A stretch of 64,000 bases of DNA. Source: Hetaerina americana. Its lineage: Eukaryota; Arthropoda; Insecta; Odonata; Calopterygidae. Location of the stretch: assembly GCA_022747635.1 (NCBI GenBank), contig JAKTNV010000001.1:43328446-43392445 (forward strand), given 5' to 3'. The notes below the pieces were generated by a model. The model was not told the DNA's origin. It saw only the letters and a program-made list of their open reading frames with translations, and searched no databases. A program made the position numbers and the translations under genes. Below, piece after piece: positions 51,737 through 63,056 of this stretch (positions are counted from its first letter, which is position 1; each line of letters opens with the position of its first letter).

Positions 51737-51949
51737 ATGCCTAGCATGAAGGACCGTATTGGGCTCAAGGAGCTGTCATCTGGAGGGAGTATACATCTCC
51801 TAAGGGCATTATTTGCGGAATTCTTGGGCACCCTGTTTCTAAATTTCTTCGGGTGTGCGTCAACTGTACACAAATGGTCATCGGATGCATCAGCAAACAT
51901 CATTCAAATATCTCTCGCCTTCGGCCTTGCTGGAGCGTCTATCATTCAG
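51737..51949 (+). CDS. Prip: Aquaporin exon 1 (residues 1-71)
   Basis: The exon starts at ATG 51737 and ends in CAG before GTATGT. It encodes the N-terminus, helix 1 ([19 protein letters not shown]), a Ser/Asp-containing loop A and helix 2 ([14 protein letters not shown]) with the filter residue F62. The open frame reads on into intron 1 to 52042, but that extension is hydrophobic nonsense without family similarity. Confidence 0.93.
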
Positions 51950-54900
51950 GTATGTGATAAAAATATGATATTAAACGCAATTTCACTGTGCACTTTACTT
52001 TTGAAACTTTGCATCCCGTTCACAGATGTAGAATTGAACTAATCAAATGAGTTTGCTCAAACAATATTTTCTCAGTAAAATATAATAAAGGCTGTGTTGC
52101 AAAATGTCGCATTGAATATTCCAAAAAGGTTGAGGAATTTATGTCAATATTGAGTCGAGTAATATCTCCGGGATGTAAAAAAACTTTGATAGGTAAGGCT
52201 TCGGGACGCACGAAACATACCTATTCTCTCGCAGTAGTTCCATACCGAGGCGCACCCATGACACCGGAACGATAACTTGTAATCATTCCGAATATCATGC
52301 AGAGAAGGGAAATGAAATGAAGGGAAGCTACTACGCTAGCAATCTCAAAACCCGAGTATCCTTTCGGTTGGCGGGTTGAGAAGGGAAAAGAGGGAATCCT
52401 ATTGATAAAAAGAACGAAAATCGGTGTTGGTGCAGTGTTAGTCGGGTTAGTGCGGTGGCTAGGCTTCCTACCCAGAGGGCCCGAATTCGAATCTAGGAGA
52501 CGGCGGATTTTTTTCTGTTGCATCCTCATCCTAAATTGAAATGCTTAGTGGGGAGCACTTCGAGTGAGTACGTTATCCGTCGGATGGAACGTTAAGTTGT
52601 GGACCCCTTGGCGACTTCTAATAAGAGTACGCTGATTTCGACGCCGGGTTTCTCTTCCCCCTTCCTCTTTTCCCATCCATCCCTAATGCCGCAAATGACC
52701 CCAGCTGTTCACTACAACTACTACTCGGTGTTGGCTATCAGCAAGGATAAAATCCAACTTATGAAACGTGCAGGAAGTTAAAAAAATTGTTTTAACTTTC
52801 ACGGTGCCCTTCTTGCCGGCTTCATTCTTGCTGTCAAAAGATCCCGTGGACAGAAAAATTATGATTTGTTCTGAAAAATACACTGTAGAATAACATTGAA
52901 TTTTCGATATGCATAAAATTTCCACAAAGGTGAAGAGTACGCCATGAGAACAACTCCAGACCCGCTCATTAGCACATGATGCACACAGTAATTCCTCTCG
53001 GAAAACCTACGCTGGGTTTTCTAAGGTGGATTTCTCTCACACTTCTCCTCCATGGACCTAACACCTGTCGAGGACGGCCACTCACAACAGTAATGCAACG
53101 TATTTAGTACGTACACAGAAGGGAATGATGAGCTTAGCCGTCCGACGGTAGATAGTAGCTTAGCTTATGTGATTAACAGGTGCAAACTTGGGGATTGCAA
53201 TGCCTGAAGTCTTGAGCGGAAAATGTTACATAAGTGCGCATGGTGTATTTAACCTCTGTTGGGGCTTACTCCTCTACAGATTCCTATTCTGTACTAGTGT
53301 ATTTGGTAAGCGTAAACTGATTTTAATCTAAGGAGTTTCCCTGATTCACTTTCATCGACTCAGAATTAATTGCCGTACTATTCACGCCCCAATTCTTTGA
53401 ATATTAATTAGGTGCTCGGGCATGTTTTCATATACGATATCTCGTATTAATATATGTGACTCATTTCACTTATTATTTTCCCGGTGACTCATGATTAAAA
53501 TTTAAGTAATCTTTATGTGAACTCAGAAATTTCAGAATCTACTGTTTAATCAAATATTTAGTTCACTCGACCATACCTTTTCCGTTATTTGAGCCAAATA
53601 AACAAACTTCAGAGGCCAACTGAGTTCTAATTCATATATTTGGTAATTACTTTTAACAAGACGTATTTCATTTCATATTTACAGCTTTAGGGTGAAATTA
53701 ATCCTAATAACGTCCATCCATCTACAGTGTCCGCGTTGGTTTTTAATTCAGGTGCTAACTGACCCCCAAGGCGTGTGCGAATGGCGCTTGTAAAGCTTGT
53801 AGGGGATCTAGTTATTTTTCCCTTTAGGTTTTCCCCAACGTTCTAGTAACCAGTAAACCTCGCCATTTGGATTTTAGTTGGGGTTCCATGCGTCACCAAA
53901 AATTTTAACCTGGGACTTACAGTTAAGAAGGAATGAAGAAGAAAGTTGATACGCTAGGTGACTTCACCACTTTCTCACAACCATAATAATCAACCTGAAG
54001 GTTGGTTTGATATTCGTGGGCAGAGGTCACCTCATGCAACCCCTGCGATGCATGAAATTCACACACTCAGGGTACGATGAGGGGCCAGATCCTTCCGCGG
54101 TGCCACTCAGGGTTTACCAGAAGATTTGGTACCTAAAGAATTACTACTCTTGAGTGAAGCTAATCTATTGATTTCCTAGTCGAAAGTTTAAAAGTTTAGA
54201 GGGGTATTACCGCAGAAATGAAGAACTGCCAAAAGTTACCACAATACTATGGAGTAATGAATATGTACGATCGGTTTAAAACAAATTTTGAATTAGCTTG
54301 TTTCGTAAAAAAAATCGGGTCATTCTATGTACTCACTCTTTTCCGTAGTGCATTTGCCACGTCAGTGGGGGACACATCAATCCAGCCGTGACGCTCGCCA
54401 TGATATTCACCTCCAACATCACCATCGTGAGAGGACTTCTTTACATCGTCGTTCAGTGCCTCGGTGCCATTGCTGGTTCTGGAATCCTCATGGTGAGTAC
54501 TGCTATCATTATATGGACTCTGACACGGTTCTTAGTTGCCCAACCAGTCTCCTGCAATATTTAAATTCAGATTTTGTTATCATGACAAGAGGCAAACATA
54601 GGACTGGAAGTAGATATGTATTTGCTAATCTCCATTTGTTCCATAATGACAACATTAAAACAGTAAGTGAAAATCAAATTTCAAATCTTCATTTTCAAAG
54701 AAATATTATTAGCATCCAGTCAGAATTCTCGCATATTTATCTCATTTCGGGAATTTGGAGTTTACCGGGATGTTCCTCTTGTGTCGTCATTCTCTCGACG
54801 TCTAAGCCTTAGAGCTTACCAGTGAACTAACTAATGAACAAATACGAATGGGGCAAAAAATTAAAACTCTCTAAAAATCTTATGACTAAACTTGATTTTT

Positions 54901-57900
54901 TGAGAACATCAGACGAATAGGTAACAAACGTGAGCTGTAATTGGGGTGAAGGCCCAAAGCAATAAATACAACATTGTAACGGAATTTTCCAACTCTCGGC
55001 GATGATAAGGAGCATTTATATTTCAGGGTAAACTGCAGAAATAAAATAACACGGTAATGGCTTAAGCATGTAAATATAACATCTAAAGATGATTTTCACA
55101 AACAACAGATATACCTAAATTTATTCATTCCATTACACTCAATTGACAAGAAAAGCTACCCTATTCGACGGTGTAAAACCATTTTGCGTCCAATTACAGA
55201 CATACTCGCTCGGAACCTTATTCGCTTCGAGTTAAAAACCTTTTGGATCCACATTAAAAGCTCCTCAAAAGGTTATTTCTGAAATATTGCCAATATTCCT
55301 ATGCGCACTAATTCATTCAATTTTGCTTTGCAGTAATAATATTTTACAAAGGCTCCGTAATCTTCTCACTTGTTCTCAGAAGATTTTGAACAAAAACGTA
55401 AGATATAGCATTGTCATTTACCAAAAGGCATATGGTCAGGCGTGGCGATGGCAAAAAGACTAACAAACACAAAAATGGACACTCACCATTTGTTTTTTTA
55501 AATATTGTGCTGGCAAAACTACATTGCAACCTAAGGAAGAAGACAACTGAAGACAGTCTTCTTCCTTTCGTTGAAAACAGTGTTTGTGCCACCGAAATAT
55601 AAAAAAACAACATTTTGATAACATTTGTTTGTGCTCATGAGTTTTCTATGCCATCATCAAGCCGATGACTGCCTTGTATACACTTTCGTGAATATTTTTC
55701 GAGAATTTGCGTATGTGATATATACGTATGCTCACACACACACACATATTCCCCACCCACACACGCATACCCCATATATATGCACGCACACATTGTCCAC
55801 CATTCTTAAGTTTGTCTTTTATGTGTTCCTATCCCTTTTCCTTATATCTATATCCAAGTGAATGCGTCTCCGGAAGATGTTTCGGACACTAAAATTTATG
55901 CACTTAATGTTTTTCTATCACAGGCTCTCACCCCTGGTGACATTGGTGGATCGCTGGGTACAACTGCGCCAGAGGTTCGGCTAACGGAGCCGCAGGCCCT
56001 TGGCATGGAGTTTATCCTTGGCTTCATGCTCATTCTTGTCGTCTTTGCCGTGTGTGACCCACCGCGCAACTTGGGAAATCAAGCGCCACTTGCCATCGGA
56101 TTTGCCATTCTCCTGGGACATCTTGCTGCTGTAAGTTCTTTCAGAATACATGGAAGATAAATTATACCACCCCACCTGAGCTCTCAAGTGAATATTTACA
56201 TGCAAAACTAATTTGAATCCACACAATTTTAATGAAACGTTTGTGACAAAAATAAACATTTTAGTGATGCCCTGATGAAACTTTTGGCAAAATTAATAAG
56301 AATTCATGATATGCTATTAATGTAATGACTAAACTAACCTCACTGCTTTCTCTCTACCCTACAAAATGAACTCTCTTCGAAAAGGGTTTTTAAATTATTC
56401 TCTTTTCAATTTTTATCCAAAGAATCCTTTGATTTCTTTGGGGTACCGATATACAAAATGCATTAGCCAATTTGAAGTAATCAGAGGTTTAATCAGTTTA
56501 ATTATGTCTTGGAATGTTATGAAAATGTTGAGGATCCAAAAGTTATAAAATATAAAGTGGAATATGAAGAGAGGAAACTAGATATTATTTTAGGGTTGTG
56601 CAGGGTGAGATGGTAGGATAGTGGGTATTACTGAAATGATAGATATAGATGCATATAAGAGAAAGAGTGCCAGTGAGGTGGGGCAATAAAAAAATAAAAA
56701 TTGAACAAAAATAGAAGAAGAGTCGTAAACAGACTGTACACGAGTAATGGGTAGGCTGATAAAATAATGATAGTTGGAGTAAAAGCTAAAAAAAAACAAA
56801 ATTGGTTATTGCTCAGGTCTAAATGCCACCAAGCATCATTGAGAGAAAGAAGTAGACAGGGTATACCATAAATTAGAAAAAATAATTGTGGGTGTTTCTG
56901 AAAGGAAATATTTGATAGTGATGGGGAATTGGAACATGACAGACAAAGGAAAGATGGTAGTGAAGTAGGAGACAATGGTTTAGGAGTAAAGAATGACCAT
57001 GGGGAGAAATCAATGGGGTTCTGCAGGAGACAGGGGTTTAATCATAATGAACACTTGGTTTAAAGAGGAACTGGTTAAAGTCGCTGTGAAGAACTATAGA
57101 CAGGAACGAAAGTTGGCGGACAATTCATAAGGTTTGCATATGATCATACTTATGTTAGTCGAGGGGTTACAGTCATTGCTGAGTTAATCGAAAAGTCGGT
57201 ACAATTGGTATGGGATAAGAACTAATGTAAGCAAAACATGGTCATGAAGTTTTTGAGAAGGAGGAAAGCTATTTTAATGTTTAAATAAGAGTTCATAAAC
57301 TAGATCAGGTGGTACAGTTTACTTATCTTGGAAGTGTTTTAGAATAAAATGGTCAAAGCAGTAGCAATATAAGAAGAATTGGATTAGGCAAAGATGCATT
57401 TACAAGGAGTAGAGAATTGGTGACAGTGAAATTGAGTAAGGATGTAAAGACAAGGTGCATTAAAAGTTTGGTATGGGGAGTGATTTTGTATGCCAAGGAA
57501 ACATGTCCAATGAAACAAGATTATATAGATAGATTAAAAGCTTTTGTATTGTGGCCATCAAGAAGGAAAAAGGTGAAATGGACAATGAGGAAAACAAACA
57601 AGGAAGTGTTAGTCATGGTGGGGGAAGAGAAAGGAATGTTGGGAGAAATTGAAAGGAGCTAGAGAAAGGTGGATGCAGAGCATTTTTATTAGCAAGTGAT
57701 GGTGAAATCTCTGATTGAGGGGAGAAGATTAGGCAATCAAGGAAGGGGGAGGCAAAGAATAGGTATGTTGGAAATTATGAAGGGAAGAAGCAAGTACATA
57801 TGTGTAATCAAGGAAGGGTTTATTGTAGGGTCAGACGTTAGGCTGTATTTTATTAGAAGAGGCAAGGAAATGTATCATTGTACCCTAGTATTCGCTATGT

Positions 57901-60278
57901 CCATCCAAAATCTACCTTAACTTGTAGAGCACAAAAATAATACTCCAGTTGACTTAGGAAAAGGTTCTTTGAATGCCTGCAACAGCAAAACAGAAATTTA
58001 TCAGCTAAATGTCAAAATTGGCAAATGATGCCAGGGAATATAAATAGTAATTTGGTTTCCCTTCAATTTTACTTTTTAGATTCCTTATACAGGGTCCAGC
58101 ATGAACCCAGCTCGTTCATTTGGATCTGCTGTTGTTGCTTCACACTGGGACCATCATTGGGTGAGTAAAACTGTAGATGTATTTGATGTATGTATTTAGG
58201 GCACATTGGAATTCTCTTTTGGTAAGAATAAAGCTGGAGAAACAGCCTTCAGGTCTACAGCGATGAAGAGCATTTCAATTTATCATGTGCTGGCATTTAC
58301 TTAGTCTCCTTCAGATAAACAAGAATGCTGAATTTAAGTTACACCATTATAGCATAATTCATAGGCAATGTCAAAGTAAAAGAAATGAGGCATGATGGGT
58401 GGACAATCTAGTTAAAGAGCTGCATTAATATAAGATATAGAATAGCATAGGATCCACTCATTTGCACATTCAGTGTGATACTATTTCTTACCAATAACTA
58501 GGCTTTGTCACTAACATAAGAAGCCAATTGTACCATTTAAAGTTTTCACAAATTTTAATCCTCTTTTTCTTGTTTCCTGTCACATCAGTTTTTATTATAA
58601 TTCAATTTTATATTTTTATTATATGTTTGATAATACCTAATAGATTAAGGCCATGTAATCTTCATTTAGCAAAGTATGCCTATTAACTTCAAATATTAAG
58701 TTTACTTGAAATGCCACCATTGCCCCATTTCTTGATGATGAAAATTATGTATAGGTACTTCTTGGCACAAATGATATTACATAGGTACATAACTAAAGCT
58801 ATAATGAATGATATTACATAGGTTCACACCAGTTTGATTTCTATTCCTTAGAATAGAAGAAAATGTTTGATAACAGTGAACTCACTGCTAAGCATAGTTC
58901 CGAATGTTTGATATAAGAACTTTTTGTACTTACATTCATCCAGTTACTCAAGTATCACCATCTTTTTCTGCAGGTGTACTGGCTGGGGCCCTCACTTGGA
59001 GGTATCTGTGCTGGTTTGATTTACAAGCATGGGTTTGCAATGCAGCCCCAGCACAAAGAAGAGAGTGAATACAGGCCTGTTCGTGCTGAGGAAAAGGAGG
59101 TATGCTTTCCAGGAAAAAATAGAAGATATTGTGTAGAAATAAGTTTTGGAGAAGAGAAAAATACCAACCTGAAATGTATAGCTAGGCTGCAGAATATAAC
59201 TGCATGAAATTTTCCAATTATTATTTTATTAACATCATTGTTTTTATTGTGCTTTCTGTCTTTACAAGGTCCATTGAATTTTATAAGCTAATGACCGATA
59301 AAAGTTATTATTATTACAAAATCAGGTCTACAGCCCTATGCTCTCTGCTAGTGGTTCCCTAGTCAAATAATATATTTAATTGTAAGATAAGTGATGCACA
59401 AGTATTTTGGAGAGTGAGAATAATGTCTCCAAGCCAAAAACGATTAATAGAGTACATTTGAGGGTGACATTAATTTACATAACTTTTCCACTGTCATCCT
59501 TATTTAAATGTATGCAATTGCCACTTTTAAGAAATTAATATTTGATGACAAAAGAAGTTGAAAAGGCTGATATTTTGGAGCCAAATTATTTATTTCCATT
59601 TTAAGTATTTTTCTAGAGCATTGAGGTATAGATCCTAAGCAAAGGACAGATGAATAACATTGAACTGATGGTGGGTAAAACCACAAACAATGCCAATATG
59701 CAAATATATTCTTGTAGAGATTAAGATGGTATCATTCAAACAAAATGGTTAAACTATAGTTGAAGAGTTATCCAAAATCTTTGCTAGTATGAAAAGTTTC
59801 TAAAACATTACTGAAGGATTTAAGTATCAAGTTGCACTCACTGATTCCAGCCATGAAAGGCACTCTTTCAGCTGTTGATAAACTAAGGCATTCCATACTT
59901 TTCCTCATGTATCTGAGCCATCATACCATTTCCATTACATACATTCCAAAGCAAAATATACTGTATTTTGGGCTATTGTATCAGGGATTCTACAGCTGAT
60001 TCTCATATTCTCCCTGCTCTTCACTCCCAAGATCTTGTCATAGTTAAACAGAAAGCCATAATTGTGTCATTAAACATATACAGCTTCAAATACAGATAAC
60101 ATATCGATTTGATAATGCTTATAAAGAGTGTTTAAATATATGATTTATCAGCTCAGTTCAATTGGATTATGTTTATCATTTTAATTCAAACTCAATCATA
60201 TATAGTTGATATTCATTCATTATATTTTCTTTTCAGCTGCAACTGATAAATGTCAAGAAGGGTGGTGAAAATGCTTGA
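51737..60278 (+). CDS. Prip: Aquaporin, PRIP-like water channel (six coding exons)
   Basis: Coding exons 51737-51949, 54349-54492, 55924-56130, 58080-58160, 58974-59099 and 60237-60278 join without frame change into 270 residues plus TGA, the usual aquaporin length. All five introns are GT-AG and phase 0. The product is a six-helix membrane channel that passes water along osmotic gradients. NPA motifs are at 82-84 and 197-199. The aromatic/arginine filter is F62, H185, S194, R200, typical of water-selective channels. S201, A205, Y217 and W218 match the residues that separate water channels from glycerol channels. Approximate helices are 22-42, 54-72, 97-118, 145-163, 172-188 and 213-233, with a cytosolic tail from about 234. 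[15 protein letters not shown] and the Glu/Lys-rich tail resemble the insect PRIP class. I assign the class by memory of the family, so Drip or another AQP1-like type remains possible. The mercury-sensitive Cys of mammalian AQP1 is Ser here. Cys74 replaces a normally conserved Gly. Introns carry a SINE and a dead retrotransposon. Confidence 0.93.
51950..54348 (+). other. Aquaporin intron 1
   Basis: 2399 bases, GTATGT...GTAG. It carries the SINE described at 52438-52620. Otherwise it is AT-rich without recognised features. Confidence 0.85.
52438..52620 (+). repeat. tRNA-derived SINE in intron 1
   Basis: The tRNA-like head has an A-box-like GGTTAGTGCGGTGGCTAGG (52445-52463) and a B-box-like GAATTCGAATC (52483-52493). 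The body contains GTACGTTATCCGTCGGATGG and GGACCCCTTGGCG, wording I recognise from a widespread arthropod SINE body. It lies in the same orientation as the gene. Confidence 0.6.
54349..54492 (+). CDS. Prip: Aquaporin exon 2 (residues 72-119)
   Basis: The acceptor is TTTTCCGTAG and the donor ATG|GTGAGT. It encodes loop B with the first NPA motif ([14 protein letters not shown]) and helix 3 ([19 protein letters not shown]). A longer open frame in another register (54327-54812) is only its shadow. The two residues before the His are Ile-Cys, where the family normally has Ile/Val-Gly. Confidence 0.93.
54493..55923 (+). other. Aquaporin intron 2
   Basis: 1431 bases, GTGAGT...ACAG. A CA-rich microsatellite with TATG interruptions lies at about 55732-55795, close to the 3' end. 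No gene inside. Confidence 0.85.
55924..56130 (+). CDS. Prip: Aquaporin exon 3 (residues 120-188)
   Basis: The acceptor is CTATCACAG and the donor GCT|GTAAGT. It encodes the extracellular loop C ([17 protein letters not shown]), helix 4 ([17 protein letters not shown]), the cytosolic loop D ([10 protein letters not shown]) and helix 5 with the filter residue H185 (LLGHLAA). Confidence 0.93.
56131..58079 (+). other. Aquaporin intron 3
   Basis: 1949 bases, GTAAGT...TTAG. More than half is the non-LTR relic described at 56795-57860. Confidence 0.85.
56795..57860 (+). pseudogene. Non-LTR retrotransposon relic, internally deleted
   Basis: Same strand as the gene. The 5' part preserves pieces of the endonuclease domain in mixed frames: [27 protein letters not shown] (the MGDWN block, Asp changed to Asn), [20 protein letters not shown] and NTWFKE. 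After an internal deletion, RT-end pieces follow: [22 protein letters not shown], then the frame 57417-57662 with [30 protein letters not shown] and [14 protein letters not shown], then [20 protein letters not shown]. The central reverse-transcriptase motifs are absent. It belongs to the same broad type as the relic at 43228-45300. Confidence 0.8.
58080..58160 (+). CDS. Prip: Aquaporin exon 4 (residues 189-215)
   Basis: The acceptor is ACTTTTTAG and the donor TGG|GTGAGT. It encodes loop E with the second NPA motif ([16 protein letters not shown]) and the filter residues S194 and R200. At 81 bases it is too short to stand out as an open frame and was found from the motif. Confidence 0.93.
58161..58973 (+). 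other. Aquaporin intron 4
   Basis: 813 bases, GTGAGT...GCAG. It contains a 17-bp direct repeat (AATGATATTACATAGGT at 58770-58786 and 58807-58823). Nothing else seen. Confidence 0.85.
58974..59099 (+). CDS. Prip: Aquaporin exon 5 (residues 216-257)
   Basis: The acceptor is TTTTTCTGCAG and the donor GAG|GTATGC. It encodes helix 6 ([17 protein letters not shown]) and the start of the cytosolic tail, which is rich in Glu, Lys and Arg. If the donor is not used, the frame continues 35 codons to TGA 59205-59207, giving a different tail. Confidence 0.92.
59100..60236 (+). other. Aquaporin intron 5 (with possible alternative terminal exon)
   Basis: 1137 bases, GTATGC...TCAG. The first 105 bases continue the exon 5 frame to TGA 59205-59207. 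No AATAAA signal follows closely, so use of this end is uncertain. Confidence 0.7.
60237..60278 (+). CDS. Prip: Aquaporin exon 6 (residues 258-270 and stop)
   Basis: The acceptor is TTTCTTTTCAG at 60236. The exon encodes [13 protein letters not shown] and then TGA at 60276-60278. The start of this peptide continues the Glu-Lys-Glu-Leu pattern of PRIP-type tails, which supports the splice. It is the least certain exon because so few residues are coding. Confidence 0.75.
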   Translation: MQLINVKKGGENA

Positions 60279-61310
60279 AAGGTCCAAGTTAATCCTTGCC
60301 TCTCTTGACTTGAACCTCATCATTTACCTTACCCATAATTATTATCCTCTTCCACTCCTAATTCCTTCCTCCTTCCATAGAACCTGCATAAATCACTGCC
60401 AAAAACCAGCAGGGAGCTGCAAGAAGAAAGGCACCAATCAAGATCATACCATCCTGTTATATGCCCTAGGAAGTTAGCAAAGAGAGTATGTCATAGAATC
60501 TGTGCCTAACTGATGACTATGGAATGCAATATTTTACAATTATCAATTGAAAAGTTGATCTGAAAATTTGGAAGTTTCAATGAATTTAGCACTCTATACT
60601 TCATTGTATTACCAAGAAATGAATCTTGAAACTCAATTATATAAATACAAATCATCAAGTTTGAAATCTTGTGATGCTGTGCACCATTCATGGTTATCAA
60701 CATAGTTGTCAACCGTGACTTCTATTAAAAAATAGTTAGTTGCAAAAAGCAACTAATGGATGGTTCTTCTCACAATTTGCTTTTTTGATGAATGATTTTA
60801 TGGATGGTATTTTTGCATCTTGTATAGAAATACCACAACCATAATTTGCAAAAGAAGCCAATGGAAGGACTATTTTGCTTACTGCAGTGAATCTTCACTC
60901 CTTTTTCCCATTTTTAATAATAATCCCACCTTAATGGTGGAATCATATATTTGCATTTACACATTAGTCATCCTCATTATTAGCATTTATATCACAAATG
61001 CCTAATATAAAATTGTTTTGGACATTTTTTCCATGAATTGATGATTATGTATTTCCATCTTGTAATGTGAGAAATACTTATGTTTTAAAAAATGAGACTC
61101 ATTAAATGTTTGATACAAATTTAATAACTCTTATTTTGTTCATTGCATGTATACCCAAAGCTGATTTAACTTCCATGACAATCCATCTTTGGTCAAAAAG
61201 GTTGTAAAAATTAGGGCAGAAAGAAAAATCTAGAGTAGGTAGTACACCTGCAAGCACTGGTGAAAGTAACTATGTTCAGGGGCGTACCCTCCTCCCTAGA
61301 GAGAAATAAA
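60279..61310 (+). other. Probable 3' UTR of the aquaporin gene
   Basis: AT-rich sequence follows the stop codon. ATTAAA variants occur at 60724-60729 and 61101-61106, and a consensus AATAAA lies at 61305-61310. The last sits in GC-richer sequence that may itself be a repeat, so the true end is uncertain. Confidence 0.35.
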
Positions 61311-61713
61311 GCCCACAATTATTCATCAACTCCCAAACATCCCTGAAAGCCTGCTCCATTCTATTCAGTAATTTAATATGCCAAGCAACAACTCAATGCA
61401 CACCCCTCATTATTTTGGCCATTCATATTTTTCGTAAAGATATTCAAAATTTTGTTAATTTCTCCAAGAAATCCTTTCACAAAATAATAATCCTTTAACA
61501 AAATAACATATTAGACTTTTCTTTACATAATTCACAAAATTCATTCACAGGGCTTAATAACACAAAAGCTTAATAAGCAGGTAAGCTTTCAGGTAACATT
61601 TAAAGTATTGGAAGGAGATGCTTTCAAATTTAGAGGAAGCAGGCTAAAAACTTGGGCTTCTTGGTGGTACATTCCGTCACCACTCAAATTGGATGATTTT
61701 TCCTCAATGCATA
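61311..61713. other. Spacer between gene end and MITE
   Basis: AT-rich; nothing recognised. Confidence 0.5.
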
Positions 61714-62042
61714 CAGGGTGCAGTGCTTAAATCCAGACAATTTTCAATTTCCTGCCATATTGTAGCTCTCCTGGAGGTCGCGATTGGCATCCATAGCCTC
61801 AAAATGGCCAAGATATTACTTACAAGTGTGGAGCACAATCGAAGAGCCATTATTATGAGAAAAGTGTTTGCGCTGGGTGTTATATTTCAAAATAGTTCGA
61901 TTCTTCTACCCCGGTTCAACTGTTTACAATATTGTGGCTAAGTAAAATGCTTCGAAGAAGTCTGAGGAAGGTTTTGCTAACACAGGAAGGAAACCTCATT
62001 TGAGGAAATGCATGCTTGTCTGGACTTAAGCGCCACACACTA
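61714..62042. mobile_element. MITE with 26-bp terminal inverted repeats and TA target site
   Basis: The left end CAGGGTGCAGTGCTTAAATC (from 61714) and the reverse complement of the right end (TAGTGTGTGGCGCTTAAGTC) continue identically into CAGACA. By my count 20 of 26 positions match. TA dinucleotides flank both ends (61712-61713 and 62043-62044), as expected for Tc1/mariner-type insertion. The 329-bp body has an 82-codon open frame crossing the left end with no transposase motif, so it is non-autonomous. Confidence 0.75.
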
Positions 62043-62389
62043 TATGTCACGCCTAGCACATGTATCATGGTCATGGATATTTAGGTTTTGTGCGTATGTA
62101 TGCATATTGTCCTATACAAATAAGATTAGATAGTATACATAAAGGGCAGACAGTAGAATACTTTGCATTTCATGAAAATGAGGCCTGCAGGAGTGTCTGA
62201 AAAGTAAGTTTAAAATAACATGGCCTGCTCCTGAACTTGAAAAATCTTTTGGCTATAGTTTGAGCTACCTCAGAATATCATGTAATATGATAATCAAGTT
62301 TGAAAATTTGAATGATGAAGATATTTAGGATATATATTGTACGAGGTCGGTTCAATAAGGGCCAATGAGACCAATTTTGAAGGCATATT

Positions 62390-62760
62390 ACTGTGGAGTC
62401 TACTTTTTCTTGTAGCCCAGATTGGGCATCGAAGATACAATATGGTATATCATTTACATATCCGTAGAGTATACTATAAATGGCTAAGGACCCAGGATAG
62501 AGCCCTGAGGAACACCTGTTTTAACCTCTTTTTCAAATGATTGGTAGTTTGCTTTGTGGATTCATGAAAATGGGATATTTCAACTACTTGATGTCTTTCC
62601 TGGAGATATGATCTGAACCAATCATTTGATTTGCCCAATAATGACATATTTTTTTTAATTTCCTTTCAAAATATCATGATTTACTGTGTCATAAGCCTTA
62701 GTTAGATGAAGTATCCCCAGGAATGGATAATTATCATCCATAACATGTAGTACCTTTTTA
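62390..62760 (-). pseudogene. Non-LTR reverse transcriptase fragment
   Basis: The minus strand preserves two reverse-transcriptase blocks. FLGILHLTKAYDTVNHDIL (62725-62667) is motif A, normally written LDLTKAFDTV. VKTGVPQGSILGP (about 62525-62488) is the conserved G-V-P-Q-G-S block. The first, catalytic Asp of motif A is His here, and stops and shifts separate the blocks. No YADD block is recognised. It is a different lineage from the two endonuclease-type relics, nearer to the Jockey/CR1-like type, and is dead. Confidence 0.75.
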
Positions 62761-63056
62761 GTCGATTCATGGAGTGCTGTAGATGTTGATTTACCTTAGT
62801 CTGAATCAATATTTTATCCTTAAATATAAGGTGTGCTCTTTGAGTCATGGATCACTTCCACACAGGGAACTACATCGTAAACCCTATCACCTCCATGTCC
62901 CTTACCTCTTCTTCCCGCCAACCTTTCTCATACTGTCTCCACTCCTTACCTGAGAATGGCATTTTGAATATGATGGCCTACCTGTTGAAACATCATATAT
63001 GTTTCTGACTGTACTTCCTCAGTTTCATTTAGCTCGAAACTGAGTTATTACTCGTA
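62761..63056. other. Spacer between retroelement fragment and mariner
   Basis: It may contain more of the antisense retroelement, but no motif could be aligned. Confidence 0.35.

Noticed and set aside
54327..54812. 161-codon open frame on the + strand
   Set aside because: It is a wrong-register shadow of aquaporin exon 2 and runs past the exon 2 donor site into the intron.
58770..58823. 17-bp direct repeat in intron 4 as a target-site duplication
   Set aside because: The 20-base spacer is too short to be a transposon and no terminal repeats are present. It is probably a local duplication.
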